From DATAMF01 sp964472565 (GTDB lineage: Bacteria; Chloroflexota; Anaerolineae; Aggregatilineales; Aggregatilineaceae): 30,222 nucleotides of DNA. The notes under the pieces were generated by a model. The model ran no database searches and had not been told where the DNA came from. It worked only from the letters and a program-made list of their open reading frames with translations. The position numbers were made by a program, and so were the translations under genes. Below, piece by piece: positions 1 to 8,998 of this stretch (its first letter is position 1; each line of letters begins with the position of its first letter). The stretch spans positions 1 to 30,222 of the forward strand of contig CAYYNB010000066.1 in assembly GCA_964472565.1 (NCBI GenBank). The letters are read 5' to 3'.

Positions 1-174
1 TCTCCAACCGAGTTGGAAGAGGGGGAAGGTGGGCGTGGCGCGGCGGGAAAAGCGGGGCGGGCGGTGACTTCTGGCGGAGTGAGCAGTATCCCTGGAAAGC
101 GTGGGATAAATTTTTATGAGTTTTTTGCTTGCGTGGAAATCCAGGGAGTGTTAAAAGTGTGGGCGGAGGTTGGG

Positions 175-717
175 ATGAAAAAAATTCTAGTGATAGGGAC
201 TCTTCTTTTTATCTTACTGGCTGGCTGTGGTAAGGGCGACGAAAAAGAAAAATCGGACAAGCCCACGAACGGCGGATCGGTGGCGACTCCGGTGATCCGG
301 GCGACGAGCGCGCGGGGAAAGCCGGAACCTAAAGGGGATCCGTTTGAGTATGAAGCGCCCGCCACTGTGGGGAATTTTAACCGCGAGAGCGAAAGCGGGA
401 ACGTGACAACCGCCCAAATGGGAGGCGTGCAGGCGACCTATGGGACGGCGAGCGGCGAGGCGGTGGTGGTGAATACCTATCACTTCGAGACGTTCGATCA
501 GGCGGTGGAGAATCTGCGGTGGATGCTCGACGCTCCAGCGGTGCAAACCATATTGACTCAGCCCAACTATGAAGCCCATACGGTGGTGCTGGGTGTGGCG
601 CAGGACCGGCAGGGCGGCCATATGGCGGTGTGGGTGCATTATGAGTGGCTGTTCGTCGTGCGGACGCCGGGCAGTCTTGAGGTGCTGCAAGCATTTTTAG
701 AGGCATTTCCCTATTGA
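175..717 (+). CDS. Small secreted lipoprotein, function unknown
   Basis: A 180-residue protein starting at ATG 175, preceded by a GGAGG-type ribosome binding site. An upstream in-frame extension to position 13 has no such site and would bury the signal peptide. Residues 1-18 form a lipoprotein signal (Met-Lys-Lys, hydrophobic stretch, lipobox LAGC), so Cys18 should be lipidated and the protein anchored outside the membrane. A charged Lys/Glu/Asp/Thr/Pro linker follows, then a compact domain of about 120 residues containing DPFEYEAPATVGNF and ending AFLEAFPY. I do not recognise the domain; its size and pattern suggest a small alpha/beta fold. The stop overlaps the next gene's TTG start by 3 bases, so the two are probably co-transcribed and translationally coupled. 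The lipoprotein call is firm and the function is open. Confidence 0.8.
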   Translation: MKKILVIGTLLFILLAGCGKGDEKEKSDKPTNGGSVATPVIRATSARGKPEPKGDPFEYEAPATVGNFNRESESGNVTTAQMGGVQATYGTASGEAVVVNTYHFETFDQAVENLRWMLDAPAVQTILTQPNYEAHTVVLGVAQDRQGGHMAVWVHYEWLFVVRTPGSLEVLQAFLEAFPY

Positions 718-1334
718 GAAGGTCTATCGGGCGGCTGATGCTGGCCGTTGGGGTGATCCTGATTATGGGGCTGGCGGCGCTGGCGGGCGTGATTGTGGCG
801 TATGGGGCGACTGATCGGGCGCGTCCGGCGGATGTGATCGTGGTGCTGGGGGGATCGCGGCCCGCGATTGAGCGGCGGGTGCAGCATGCGGTCAAGCTGT
901 ATGAGGCGGGGTATGCGCCTTATATTTTGTGCGCGGGCGGGGTGATGGTCCGTGAGGGGGTAGCTGAGGCGCGGCAGTGCGCGGACGATGCCGAACGGCG
1001 CGGTGTGCCCGCTGAGGCAATTGTGCTGGAAACTAGCAGCCATAATACCTGGGAGAATGCCGAAGCCAGCGCACGTGTGATGGACACCTACGGCTGGGAT
1101 GATGCGGTGCTGGTGACGGATGATTTTCATCTGTGGCGGGCTAACTGGATGTTCCGGGATCAGGGGGTGCGGGTGTGGCCCAGCCCGGCGCAGGCTACGG
1201 GGCGCGGACTCAGCGTGCGGGTGGAAGTGTTCAGCGTGGCGCGGGAACTGGGCGCGACGGTGTGGACCGTTTGTTACGTGTTTTTCACATCAATTTTATG
1301 CTATTTAGATGCGGAGTGCGCTACACTCAGGTAA
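714..1334 (+). CDS. YdcF/DUF218-family membrane-anchored protein
   Basis: A 206-residue protein. The first ~30 residues form a transmembrane or signal segment (LMLAVGVILIMGLAALAGVI). A DUF218 domain follows: DVIVVLGGS opens the first strand, then YEAGYAPYILCAGG, ETSSHNTWENA, and VTDDFHLWRA near the C-terminus. These are the usual conserved blocks of the YdcF/SanA/ElyC group, some of which act in envelope polysaccharide or lipid-carrier metabolism; the reaction of most members is unknown. The TTG start at 714 overlaps the upstream lipoprotein stop. ATG 738 is a plausible alternative that keeps the membrane segment. The C-terminal ~25 residues (hydrophobic, then polar) are less typical and extend to 17 bases before the response regulator. 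The family call is good; the substrate cannot be read from the sequence. Confidence 0.82.
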   Translation: MRRSIGRLMLAVGVILIMGLAALAGVIVAYGATDRARPADVIVVLGGSRPAIERRVQHAVKLYEAGYAPYILCAGGVMVREGVAEARQCADDAERRGVPAEAIVLETSSHNTWENAEASARVMDTYGWDDAVLVTDDFHLWRANWMFRDQGVRVWPSPAQATGRGLSVRVEVFSVARELGATVWTVCYVFFTSILCYLDAECATLR

Positions 1335-1350
1335 AAAGGGGGCATTTGTT

Positions 1351-1719
1351 ATGCAGCGCATTCTGGTAGTGGAAGACGACAGCGATCTGCAATATTTATA
1401 TGATATGTTTTTAGTCCGGCAGGGGTATGACGTGACCTCCGCGCGAAGTGCGACACAGGCGCTACTGCATCTGACCAATTCCAGCTTTGATTTGATCATC
1501 CTCGATATGAATATGCCGGATACGCCCGGAATCCGCGTGCTGGAGTTCACCCAGAATGACAGCCGCCTGAAGCAGATCCCCGTGTTGGTGATTTCTGCAA
1601 ACGATCAATACCGCCGCGCGGTGCAGGATTTGGGGGCGCGGGATTTTTTCACGAAGCCGGTGCCGATGCAGCGGTTGGCGTCGGTGGTGAACGAGATGCT
1701 GCATACGAACGGGGCCTAA
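1351..1719 (+). CDS. Single-domain response regulator (CheY-like receiver)
   Basis: A 122-residue receiver domain with no output domain. The start is ATG 1351, with AAAAAGGGGG about 8 bases upstream; an in-frame extension to 1309 would add 14 residues lying inside the preceding gene. Key residues are visible: acidic pocket Glu8/Asp9/Asp10 (ILVVEDD), phospho-acceptor Asp52 (IILDMNMP), Ser82 (VLVISAN) and Lys102 followed by Pro103 (FFTKPV). It should therefore be phosphorylatable by a histidine kinase and act by protein-protein contact. No kinase, HPt or chemotaxis gene is adjacent. It follows the YdcF-like gene closely and could share its transcript. The domain assignment is very sure; the partner is unknown. 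Confidence 0.93.
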   Translation: MQRILVVEDDSDLQYLYDMFLVRQGYDVTSARSATQALLHLTNSSFDLIILDMNMPDTPGIRVLEFTQNDSRLKQIPVLVISANDQYRRAVQDLGARDFFTKPVPMQRLASVVNEMLHTNGA

Positions 1720-1853
1720 GATCGGCCTCATACCCTAACCGCGCAGAACGCCTACCAGCCGTAGGGCAGACGTGTAAAACCCGTCGCGCGTTGAGCGTGT
1801 TTGACTCTCTACAATAGGGTTAGAGGGTAGCGCGCATTTTCCGGTAAATCGCC

Positions 1854-1859
1854 TATAAT
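1854..1859 (+). promoter_or_regulatory. Candidate -10 box ahead of the alpha-2-macroglobulin gene
   Basis: A perfect TATAAT lies 58 bases before the ATG at 1917, in the only intergenic space upstream of that gene. No good -35 hexamer sits at 16-18 bases, so the call rests on the -10 match and position alone. The start would give a leader of roughly 50 bases. The ribosome binding site is GGGAGAA at 1904-1910. Confidence 0.4.
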
Positions 1860-1916
1860 GATCAAATAGAATAAAAAACCCTCTACCGAGATATCACAAG
1901 TGTGGGAGAAGATGAT

Positions 1917-4900
1917 ATGACTGTTCGCAGAATCCGGTGGGCAGGCGGACTCTTGCTCGCAATAGGGTTGATTCTGGCCGGGACGCTCACGGTGTGGGGT
2001 GCGCCCGGTGCCCAAGAGAGCGAGGCTACACCGCCCCAGGTGTTTGATACGGTTCCACTCCCCGGTGAAGAATTGGCCCTGGATGGCCCGGTCACGTTTT
2101 TCTTTGACCAGCCGATGGACCACGCAGCGGTGGAGAGCGCATTCAGCGTGACGCCGGACATCGCAGGCACGTTTACGTGGCCGGATGACGCGACGCTGAC
2201 CTTTACCCCGTCCGCTGCGTATGAGCGGGCGACGGAGTACACCTTCAGCATCGCCAGCAGCGCGACATCGGCGGCGGGCGTGGCGATGGAAGAGGCGTTC
2301 AGCCTCAAATTACAATCGTTGGGCTACCTGGAAATTTCGCAGGTGCTGCCCAGCCCTGACTCGGAGTTTGTGGACAATGAAACGGTGTTCACGGTGATCT
2401 TCAACCGCCCGGTGGTGCCCCTGATGTCGGTGGAAGATATGGGCGACCTGCCGAACCCGATCACGATTGATCCGCCGCTGGAAGGCGTAGGGGAATGGTT
2501 GAACACGTCGATCTTCCAGTTCACGCCTACCGAAGAATTACACGGTGGATCGGTGTATACGGTCACGATAAAAGCCGGATTGACGGACGTGACGGGCAGC
2601 GTGCTCAAGGATGACTACGTGTGGTCGTTCACGACGGTTCCGCCAGAGGTGGTATCGCTCAACCCCAGCGATGGACGCGAAGCGATGGTGCTGGAAACAC
2701 CGATCTGGGTGAACTTCAGCCAGGCGATGGACCCGGCGGCAACGGAGAGCGCTTTTTCACTCGCCCCAGAGGATACGCTTTATCCGGTGGCGGGGAGCTT
2801 TAAATGGAGCGAGGATTTCCGCGAGCTAACTTTCCAGCCGGATGAAATGCTGGAAATGGGCACGAGCTATCTCATTTCGGTGGACGCGGATAAGGCTCTG
2901 AGCGCCACCGGTGCGGCTTTGGGAGAAAGCGCATTTGCGGTTTTTACGACGGTGCCGTATCCGGCGATTGTGGGCACATCGCCCGCGAACGGCGAAGTTG
3001 ATGCTTCGCCTTACGGCGGGTTCACGATTTATTTTGCCGGGCCGATGGACCTCGATTCGCTGGAAGACAAAGTGATCATTGATCCTGAACCCTGGCGCGA
3101 ATTTGATACCTATTTCTACGATTACAGCTACAGCTATACGCTGTCGTTTGATACGGAACCCAGCACGGATTACACGATTACGATTCTGCCGGGGATGGAA
3201 GATCGCTACGGGAATGTGATCACCGAAGGGCTGACGGTGACGTATACGACGGCACCGTATCCGCCGGAAGTGACGCTGCAAACACCGGGATCCATCGGAT
3301 TGTACAGCGCGTATAACCCGGCAACGCGCGTGTTTGTGACGCATCGCAACGTGACGATGCTCGATCTGCGGCTGTGGCATATGTCCGCGCGCACGCTGGC
3401 CGACCTGACCGGGCCGTATAGCTGGGAAGCGTGGGATAACTTCACGCCGCGCACCTCAGATTTGCTGCGCGAATGGACGATTGATGTCAGCAGCCAGTCG
3501 GATCAGCGGCGGTATGAACTGCTGTATATTTCGGATGAAGGGGCGAGCGGCATCGCGAATATTGAATGCCTGGGCGCGCCTGATCCGCAGGTGAAGGTGG
3601 GCGATGTGGCGGTGGTCACACGTGACGATCCGCGCCCGCTGAATGTGCGGCAGTCGCCTGATCTGGCGGGACAGGAGATTTCCGAAGTAAATCCCGGCGA
3701 CACGTTCCAGATCGTCGGCGGGCCGTTCTGCGAAGGCGGGTATCTGTGGTGGAAGATCGCGCTACCCAACGGGATCGAAGGGTGGGCCGCCGAAGGCGAC
3801 ATGGAGAACTACTACTATGCACCGCTGGACAGCGCGCCCGCTGATCCGAACGCGCCCCAAGCCAGCAATGCGTATACGCCCGAAGCGCTCGATCCGGGAA
3901 TCTATTATCTTGAAGTGTCATCGCCCGAAACGAATGTGTGGGACGATCAGCCGCGTTCGCAGGTGCTGCTGGTGGCCGATGCCAATATTACATTCAAGTT
4001 CAGCCAGGATACGGCGCTGGCCTGGGTGACGGATATGGACAGCGGCAAACCGCTGGCGGGTGTGCCGGTCATTTTCTATAACGCCTCGTTTAACCCGGTG
4101 GCCCAGGCGACCAGCGACGAAAACGGATTGGCCCAGGCGCAGATTCCGCATCTGATCGATCTGTATTCGACGATGTATGCCACGATTGATGATGGCACAC
4201 ATTTCGCGTTTGCGGTGAGCGGCTGGTCGGATGGACTTGATCCCTGGCAGTTTGACATGACAAGCGAGTATGAGCCGGAAGATTTTTCGGTGTATCTGTA
4301 CACAGATCGCCCGATTTATCGCCCGGATCAACCCGTGTATTTCAAGGGCATTCTGCGCGATGTGGATGATACGACGTACAGCGTACCGGAACTGACAGAA
4401 ATTCCGGTTACGATTTACGATGATCGCGGCGAAACGATTTACCATGAAACGCTGCCCGTCACGCCGCAGGGATCGTTCAGCGGGGAACTGCAACTCGATC
4501 CTGAAGCACCGCTGGGCTTTTATCGCATTGTGGCGGAAGTGGCGAGCAATACGCGAGAGAACTTCGGCCTGAGTTTCAGCGTGGCGGAATACCGCGCGCC
4601 CGAATTCCAGGTGACGGTGACGCCGGAAGCGGATGAAGTGGTGCAGGGCGATACCATCAAAATTCTGGTGGAGTCACGGTACTTCTTCGGCGGATCGGTG
4701 TCGAATGCCAAAGTGTACTACTTTGCGATGGCGTCGGACTACTATTTCAACTACACGGGCGATCTGCCGGGATACTGGTCCTTCCGCGAGCAAAACTACG
4801 ACTTCTATTCGCCGGAATACTATGGGCAGGGCGGCGAGTCGGTGACGGAAGGCAACGCCGAAACCGATGAACTGGGCCGCTTTATGATCGAGATTCCCGC

Positions 4901-7900
4901 CGATCTGGGCGAGGCTGGATCGAGCCAGACGTATACCATCGAAGCGCAGGTGACGGACGAAAGCGATCAACTCGTCGCCGGGCGGATTGAGGTGGTGGTC
5001 CACCAGGGCAAGGTTTACGTGGGGTTGCAGCCGGATAAATATATCGGGCAGGCCAACCAGGAAAACGGCGTCAAGGTGCTGGCGGTGGACTGGGACAGCC
5101 AACCTGTCGCCGGGCAGACGGTGGATTATAACGTGGTCGAGCGCCGCTGGTTCAGCGTCCAGGAAGAGGACGAAATGGGCCGGACGATCTGGACGTGGGA
5201 CGTGGAAGAAGTCCCGGTGGACGGCGCGGAAGGCACTGTAACCACCGATGAAAACGGATTGGGGCATATTACCTTCACACCACCCAACGGCGGCACGTTT
5301 AAGGTGTATGCGACCACTACCGACGAAAACGGGAACGAGGTCCGCACCAGCACATTTTTGTGGGTGAGCGGCAGCGACTTTATCAACTGGCGGCAGGAGA
5401 ATTCCAACCGAATCCAACTGATCAGCGACAAGGATCAGTATGCGGTGGGTGATACGGCTGAAATTCTGATCCCCAGCCCGTTCCAGGGCACGGCCTATGC
5501 GCTGATCACGGTGGAGCGGGGCGATATTCTGACCACCGAAGTGATCCGCATGGATACGAACAGCACGGTGTACAAACTGCCGATCACACTCGACTACGCG
5601 CCGAATATTTTCGTGAGCGTGGTACTGAGTAAGGGCGTAGATGAAAACAACCCGACGACGGCGTTCCGGATGGGCATGGTCCAGTTGAATGTGGACACCG
5701 ATCAACTGGTGTTGAACCTGGACGTGTCGAGCAGCGTGGACGTGGCGGCGGGCGAATTCGCCGGGCCGGGTGATACGGTTGATTACACGGTCAAGGTGAC
5801 GGATTACAACGGGAATCCGGTGGAAGGCGCGGAAGTGGGCGTCGGGCTGACCGATCTAGCGGTGCTGACGATTGCCGCCGCGAACAGCCGCGAACTACTG
5901 CCGTTCTTCTATTCGGAGCGCGGAGTTTCAGTGCGCACCTCAACGCCGCTGACGATCAGTGTGGATCAGGCTACCCAGGTGATCATCGATACGATCAAAG
6001 GCGGCGGCGGCGGTTACGGCGAAGGCGGTATCTTCGAGGTGCGGCAGGAATTTGTCGATACGCCGCTGTGGGTGCCGTCGCTGGTGACGGATGCGAACGG
6101 CGAAGTCACATTCTCCGCGACGCTGCCCGACAACCTGACGACGTGGCGGCTGGATGCGCGCGCGGTCACGATGGGCGGCGAAGGCAGCCCGATGCTGGTG
6201 GGGCAGACGACGTTTGATCTGCTGAGCACCAAACCGGTGTTGATCCGGCCCGGCACGCCGCGCTTCTTCAACGTGGGCGACAAATCGACGCTAGCCGCGA
6301 TTATCAACAACAACACGAATGAAGACCTGATCGCAGAAGTGACGCTGGAAGGGACGGGCTTCACGCTGCGGGATGGGATCATGAATACGCAGATGGTGAA
6401 CATCCCGGCGACGGGACGCGCACGGATCAACTGGCCGATTGAAGTGCTGGATGTGCCGTTCGTGGACGCGACCTTCTATGTCAACGCGGGCGACGGAGCC
6501 TATACCGACGCGAGCAAACCGCCGGTTGGACAGGGCGCGGATCGGACGCTGCCGGTGTACAAGTATGAAGTGCCGGAAACCGTCGGCACGGCGGGCACGC
6601 TGTATGATGGCGGAAGCCGCACCGAAGTGATCATGCTGCCGCGACGGTATAACGTGACACAGGGCGAGCTGACGGTGCGCGTGGATCGTTCACTGGCGGC
6701 GGCAACGGTGGATGGGCTGGAATACCTGCGGAACTATCCGTACTACTGCATCGAGCAGGTGGTCAGCGCCTTTTTGCCGAACGCGGTCACGGTGCGCGCG
6801 CTGACGGACCTGGGGGTTGATGATCCGGTCCTGAAGCAGCACCTGGATGAAGAAGTCAGCTATGCGCTGCAACGGTTGTATGCCGAACAGAAAGCGGATG
6901 GCGGCTGGGGCTGGTTCGTGAATGACGAATCGAATGTTATCGTCACGGCCTACGCGCTGATCGGATTGAGCGAGGCGGTTAAGGCCGGGTATATCGTCGA
7001 TGAGGGCGTGATCCAGCGCGCGACGGGCTTTATTGAGCAGTCGCTGGTGACGATCCACCCGCAGGATGAAACCTGGCGGATCAACCGGCAGGCGTTCCTG
7101 CTGTATGCGCTGGCGCGGTCCGACAAGGGCAACCTGTCACGCGTGGTGCGCCTGTTTGAAGAAAAAGAAAGCATGAGCCTGTACGCGAAGGCGTATCTGG
7201 CGATGACATTCAACCTCCTGGACCCGAATGATTCACGGGCGATGGAACTGATCAACGATCTGAACGCGGCGATGGTCGTCAGCGCGACGGGCGGACACTG
7301 GGAAGAGACCTATCAGGACTGGTGGAACTGGAACACGGACACGCGCACAACGGCGCTGGGTCTGATGGCGATGGTCCAGATCAATCCTGATAACCAGATG
7401 ATCCCGAATATCGTGCGGTGGCTGATGGTGGCGCGCAAGGCGGATTCTTGGGAAACGACCCAGGAAACGGCCTGGGCAGTCATGGCGCTCACCGAATGGA
7501 TGGTATACAGCGGCGAGTTGAAGCCGGACTATACCTTCAGCGTGAGCCTGAACGGTGAAGATCAGGCGCTCGACAATAACAGCGCGACGGCGGAGAATGT
7601 CAAAGAGACAGAAGTGCTGCGGATCGAAGTGGCGCAACTGCTGGCGGATCAGGCGAATAAACTGGTGTTCAGCCGGACGGACGGCGAGGGGAATATGTAC
7701 TACACGGCGCATCTGCGCGCGTTCCTGCCCGTGCCGGAAGTCGAAGCGCTGGATCGCGGGTTGATCGTCAGCCGGAAGTACAGCCTGTTGAATGATCCGA
7801 AGCGCGCGGCAGTGACATCGGCGGAAGTCGGGCAGTCGCTGCAAGTGACGGTGACGATTATCGCGCCGAACAACCTGCACTATGTGGTGATCGAAGACCC

Positions 7901-8744
7901 GATTCCGGCGGGGGCGGATGCGGTGAACCCGAATCTGCTCACGTCGTCGAGCGTGGGCACACAGCCAGGGCTGGATCGGACCGATCCGCTGAGTCATGGC
8001 TGGGGCTGGTGGTGGTTCTCGAATATCGAGATGCGCGATGAAAAGGTGGTCATGTATGCGACCTATCTGCCGCGCGGCACCTACGAGTTCACGTATGTGA
8101 TCATCCCCAGTCTGGCGGGCGAATATAACGTGATCCCGACAACGGGGTATGAATTCTACTTCCCTGAAGTGTACGGGCGCAGCGACGGTATGCTGTTCAC
8201 GATCACGGGCGGCACGCCGTCGGATGCGATGGCCCCGGCGACGGAAGAAGTAACGGAAGAGGGCGGCGAGTCCGCTGCCCTCAGCGAAACGTTCGAATCT
8301 GAGGGCGGAGTGGTCTTCCAGCATCCGGCGGGCTGGGTGGTGATGGAAGATACCGAGCAGGGCATGGTCCAGGCGGCGAACAGTGAAGAGGCCGCAGCGG
8401 GCAGTACCCTGGCATCCGGGCAGGCTGGCGTGGTGATCTTCCAGCCCGCCGTTGCGGAAGCTTTCGGGGCCGAAACGCCAGAGGATATGCTGAACAGTTA
8501 TATCCAGGTGATCGGCTCGGAGAGCGAAAATACCACGTTTGGCGAGGTCGAAGCGGTCACAATTGGCGATAAAGCCGGTGTGCGGGCGACGGTCAACGAA
8601 GGTGATACGGAAGGCGCGGCGTATGCGATCACGCTGGACGATGGACAGATTGTGATGATCTTCGGGGTGGCGTATACGGGCGAGTTCGCTGCAATCGAGC
8701 CGTTGATCCTGGAGATTATTGGGACGATAGGCATCGGCGGATAG
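1917..8744 (+). CDS. Giant secreted alpha-2-macroglobulin family protein with Ig-like, SH3b and C-terminal HPAGW domains
   Basis: A 2275-residue protein from ATG 1917 (GGGAGAA 7 bases upstream; an in-frame GTG at 1902 is less likely). Residues 1-33 form a signal peptide or membrane anchor with no lipobox. Residues ~35-450 hold four Big_5-type Ig-like repeats, each ending near a Phe/Tyr-Thr-Thr strand. An SH3b domain at ~570-630 includes PLNVRQSPD. The MG2 region contains YTDRPIYRPDQPVYFKG (~795). A Gly-rich bait-like loop (GGGGGYGEGG) comes before the A2M domain (~1378-1475). The thioester domain carries CIEQ with Cys1611, so protease trapping by covalent capture is expected. MG10-like strands lie at ~1955-2095. 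The last ~155 residues (SETFESEGG..FQHPAGW) are an added module also found in two other genes here. Bacterial A2Ms often pair with penicillin-binding protein 1C, which is absent here. The family call is very sure. Confidence 0.93.
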   Translation: MTVRRIRWAGGLLLAIGLILAGTLTVWGAPGAQESEATPPQVFDTVPLPGEELALDGPVTFFFDQPMDHAAVESAFSVTPDIAGTFTWPDDATLTFTPSAAYERATEYTFSIASSATSAAGVAMEEAFSLKLQSLGYLEISQVLPSPDSEFVDNETVFTVIFNRPVVPLMSVEDMGDLPNPITIDPPLEGVGEWLNTSIFQFTPTEELHGGSVYTVTIKAGLTDVTGSVLKDDYVWSFTTVPPEVVSLNPSDGREAMVLETPIWVNFSQAMDPAATESAFSLAPEDTLYPVAGSFKWSEDFRELTFQPDEMLEMGTSYLISVDADKALSATGAALGESAFAVFTTVPYPAIVGTSPANGEVDASPYGGFTIYFAGPMDLDSLEDKVIIDPEPWREFDTYFYDYSYSYTLSFDTEPSTDYTITILPGMEDRYGNVITEGLTVTYTTAPYPPEVTLQTPGSIGLYSAYNPATRVFVTHRNVTMLDLRLWHMSARTLADLTGPYSWEAWDNFTPRTSDLLREWTIDVSSQSDQRRYELLYISDEGASGIANIECLGAPDPQVKVGDVAVVTRDDPRPLNVRQSPDLAGQEISEVNPGDTFQIVGGPFCEGGYLWWKIALPNGIEGWAAEGDMENYYYAPLDSAPADPNAPQASNAYTPEALDPGIYYLEVSSPETNVWDDQPRSQVLLVADANITFKFSQDTALAWVTDMDSGKPLAGVPVIFYNASFNPVAQATSDENGLAQAQIPHLIDLYSTMYATIDDGTHFAFAVSGWSDGLDPWQFDMTSEYEPEDFSVYLYTDRPIYRPDQPVYFKGILRDVDDTTYSVPELTEIPVTIYDDRGETIYHETLPVTPQGSFSGELQLDPEAPLGFYRIVAEVASNTRENFGLSFSVAEYRAPEFQVTVTPEADEVVQGDTIKILVESRYFFGGSVSNAKVYYFAMASDYYFNYTGDLPGYWSFREQNYDFYSPEYYGQGGESVTEGNAETDELGRFMIEIPADLGEAGSSQTYTIEAQVTDESDQLVAGRIEVVVHQGKVYVGLQPDKYIGQANQENGVKVLAVDWDSQPVAGQTVDYNVVERRWFSVQEEDEMGRTIWTWDVEEVPVDGAEGTVTTDENGLGHITFTPPNGGTFKVYATTTDENGNEVRTSTFLWVSGSDFINWRQENSNRIQLISDKDQYAVGDTAEILIPSPFQGTAYALITVERGDILTTEVIRMDTNSTVYKLPITLDYAPNIFVSVVLSKGVDENNPTTAFRMGMVQLNVDTDQLVLNLDVSSSVDVAAGEFAGPGDTVDYTVKVTDYNGNPVEGAEVGVGLTDLAVLTIAAANSRELLPFFYSERGVSVRTSTPLTISVDQATQVIIDTIKGGGGGYGEGGIFEVRQEFVDTPLWVPSLVTDANGEVTFSATLPDNLTTWRLDARAVTMGGEGSPMLVGQTTFDLLSTKPVLIRPGTPRFFNVGDKSTLAAIINNNTNEDLIAEVTLEGTGFTLRDGIMNTQMVNIPATGRARINWPIEVLDVPFVDATFYVNAGDGAYTDASKPPVGQGADRTLPVYKYEVPETVGTAGTLYDGGSRTEVIMLPRRYNVTQGELTVRVDRSLAAATVDGLEYLRNYPYYCIEQVVSAFLPNAVTVRALTDLGVDDPVLKQHLDEEVSYALQRLYAEQKADGGWGWFVNDESNVIVTAYALIGLSEAVKAGYIVDEGVIQRATGFIEQSLVTIHPQDETWRINRQAFLLYALARSDKGNLSRVVRLFEEKESMSLYAKAYLAMTFNLLDPNDSRAMELINDLNAAMVVSATGGHWEETYQDWWNWNTDTRTTALGLMAMVQINPDNQMIPNIVRWLMVARKADSWETTQETAWAVMALTEWMVYSGELKPDYTFSVSLNGEDQALDNNSATAENVKETEVLRIEVAQLLADQANKLVFSRTDGEGNMYYTAHLRAFLPVPEVEALDRGLIVSRKYSLLNDPKRAAVTSAEVGQSLQVTVTIIAPNNLHYVVIEDPIPAGADAVNPNLLTSSSVGTQPGLDRTDPLSHGWGWWWFSNIEMRDEKVVMYATYLPRGTYEFTYVIIPSLAGEYNVIPTTGYEFYFPEVYGRSDGMLFTITGGTPSDAMAPATEEVTEEGGESAALSETFESEGGVVFQHPAGWVVMEDTEQGMVQAANSEEAAAGSTLASGQAGVVIFQPAVAEAFGAETPEDMLNSYIQVIGSESENTTFGEVEAVTIGDKAGVRATVNEGDTEGAAYAITLDDGQIVMIFGVAYTGEFAAIEPLILEIIGTIGIGG

Positions 8745-8752
8745 TTCCGCTG

Positions 8753-8790
8753 GGTGCTCAGGGCGGTGGAAATCTGCTGCCCTGAGCACC
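8753..8790 (+). terminator. Perfect 12-bp hairpin after the alpha-2-macroglobulin gene
   Basis: GGTGCTCAGGGC (8753-8764) is exactly complementary to GCCCTGAGCACC (8779-8790) across a 14-base loop, starting 9 bases after the stop codon. No T-run follows, so it may stop transcription poorly on its own or protect the 3' end of the mRNA. Its placement just after a very long gene favours a terminator or stabiliser. Confidence 0.6.
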
Positions 8791-8927
8791 GCATCTCCTC
8801 GCCAAGCGCTGCTATGCATAGTTGGGGAGCCGTTGATCTGCGCCTTAAAAAGGCAGCCAACCGTCTGGAAGCGATTCGCGTATAAAACCCCCAAAACTCA
8901 GTAAAAATCTATATTTTCTACAAAAAG

Positions 8928-8955
8928 TTGGGAACTGTATAAAGTCTTGTATATA
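8928..8955 (+). promoter_or_regulatory. Candidate promoter of the secreted two-domain protein
   Basis: TTGGGA (8928-8933) and TATATA (8950-8955) are separated by 16 bases in an A/T-rich patch that stands out from the GC-rich surroundings. The A-rich tract upstream (8881-8926) could act as an UP element. The leader to ATG 8999 would be about 37 bases. Confidence 0.45.
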
Positions 8956-8998
8956 TTTTTGAATACTGAAATTTTTCACGCACAAGGTAGGGATCAAT

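Noticed and set aside
4..17. TCCAAC/GTTGGA hairpin at the left edge
   Set aside because: Six pairs with a three-base loop and no T-run. Positions 1-174 show no gene, promoter or other clear signal.
175..717. Possible fourth HPAGW module in the first lipoprotein
   Set aside because: It has a similar size and lipoprotein setting, but the (H/Y)PAGW strand and the later conserved turns are absent.
1751..1765. CCTAC/GTAGG hairpin after the response regulator gene
   Set aside because: Only five pairs, no T-run, and placed well past the stop codon. Not enough to call a terminator.
7233..8894. 553-codon open frame on the minus strand opposite the alpha-2-macroglobulin 3' half
   Set aside because: It lies wholly opposite a gene with clear domain homology, its product is rich in Arg/His/Pro with no domain, and it lacks a ribosome binding site. 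Long antisense frames are expected in GC-rich DNA.
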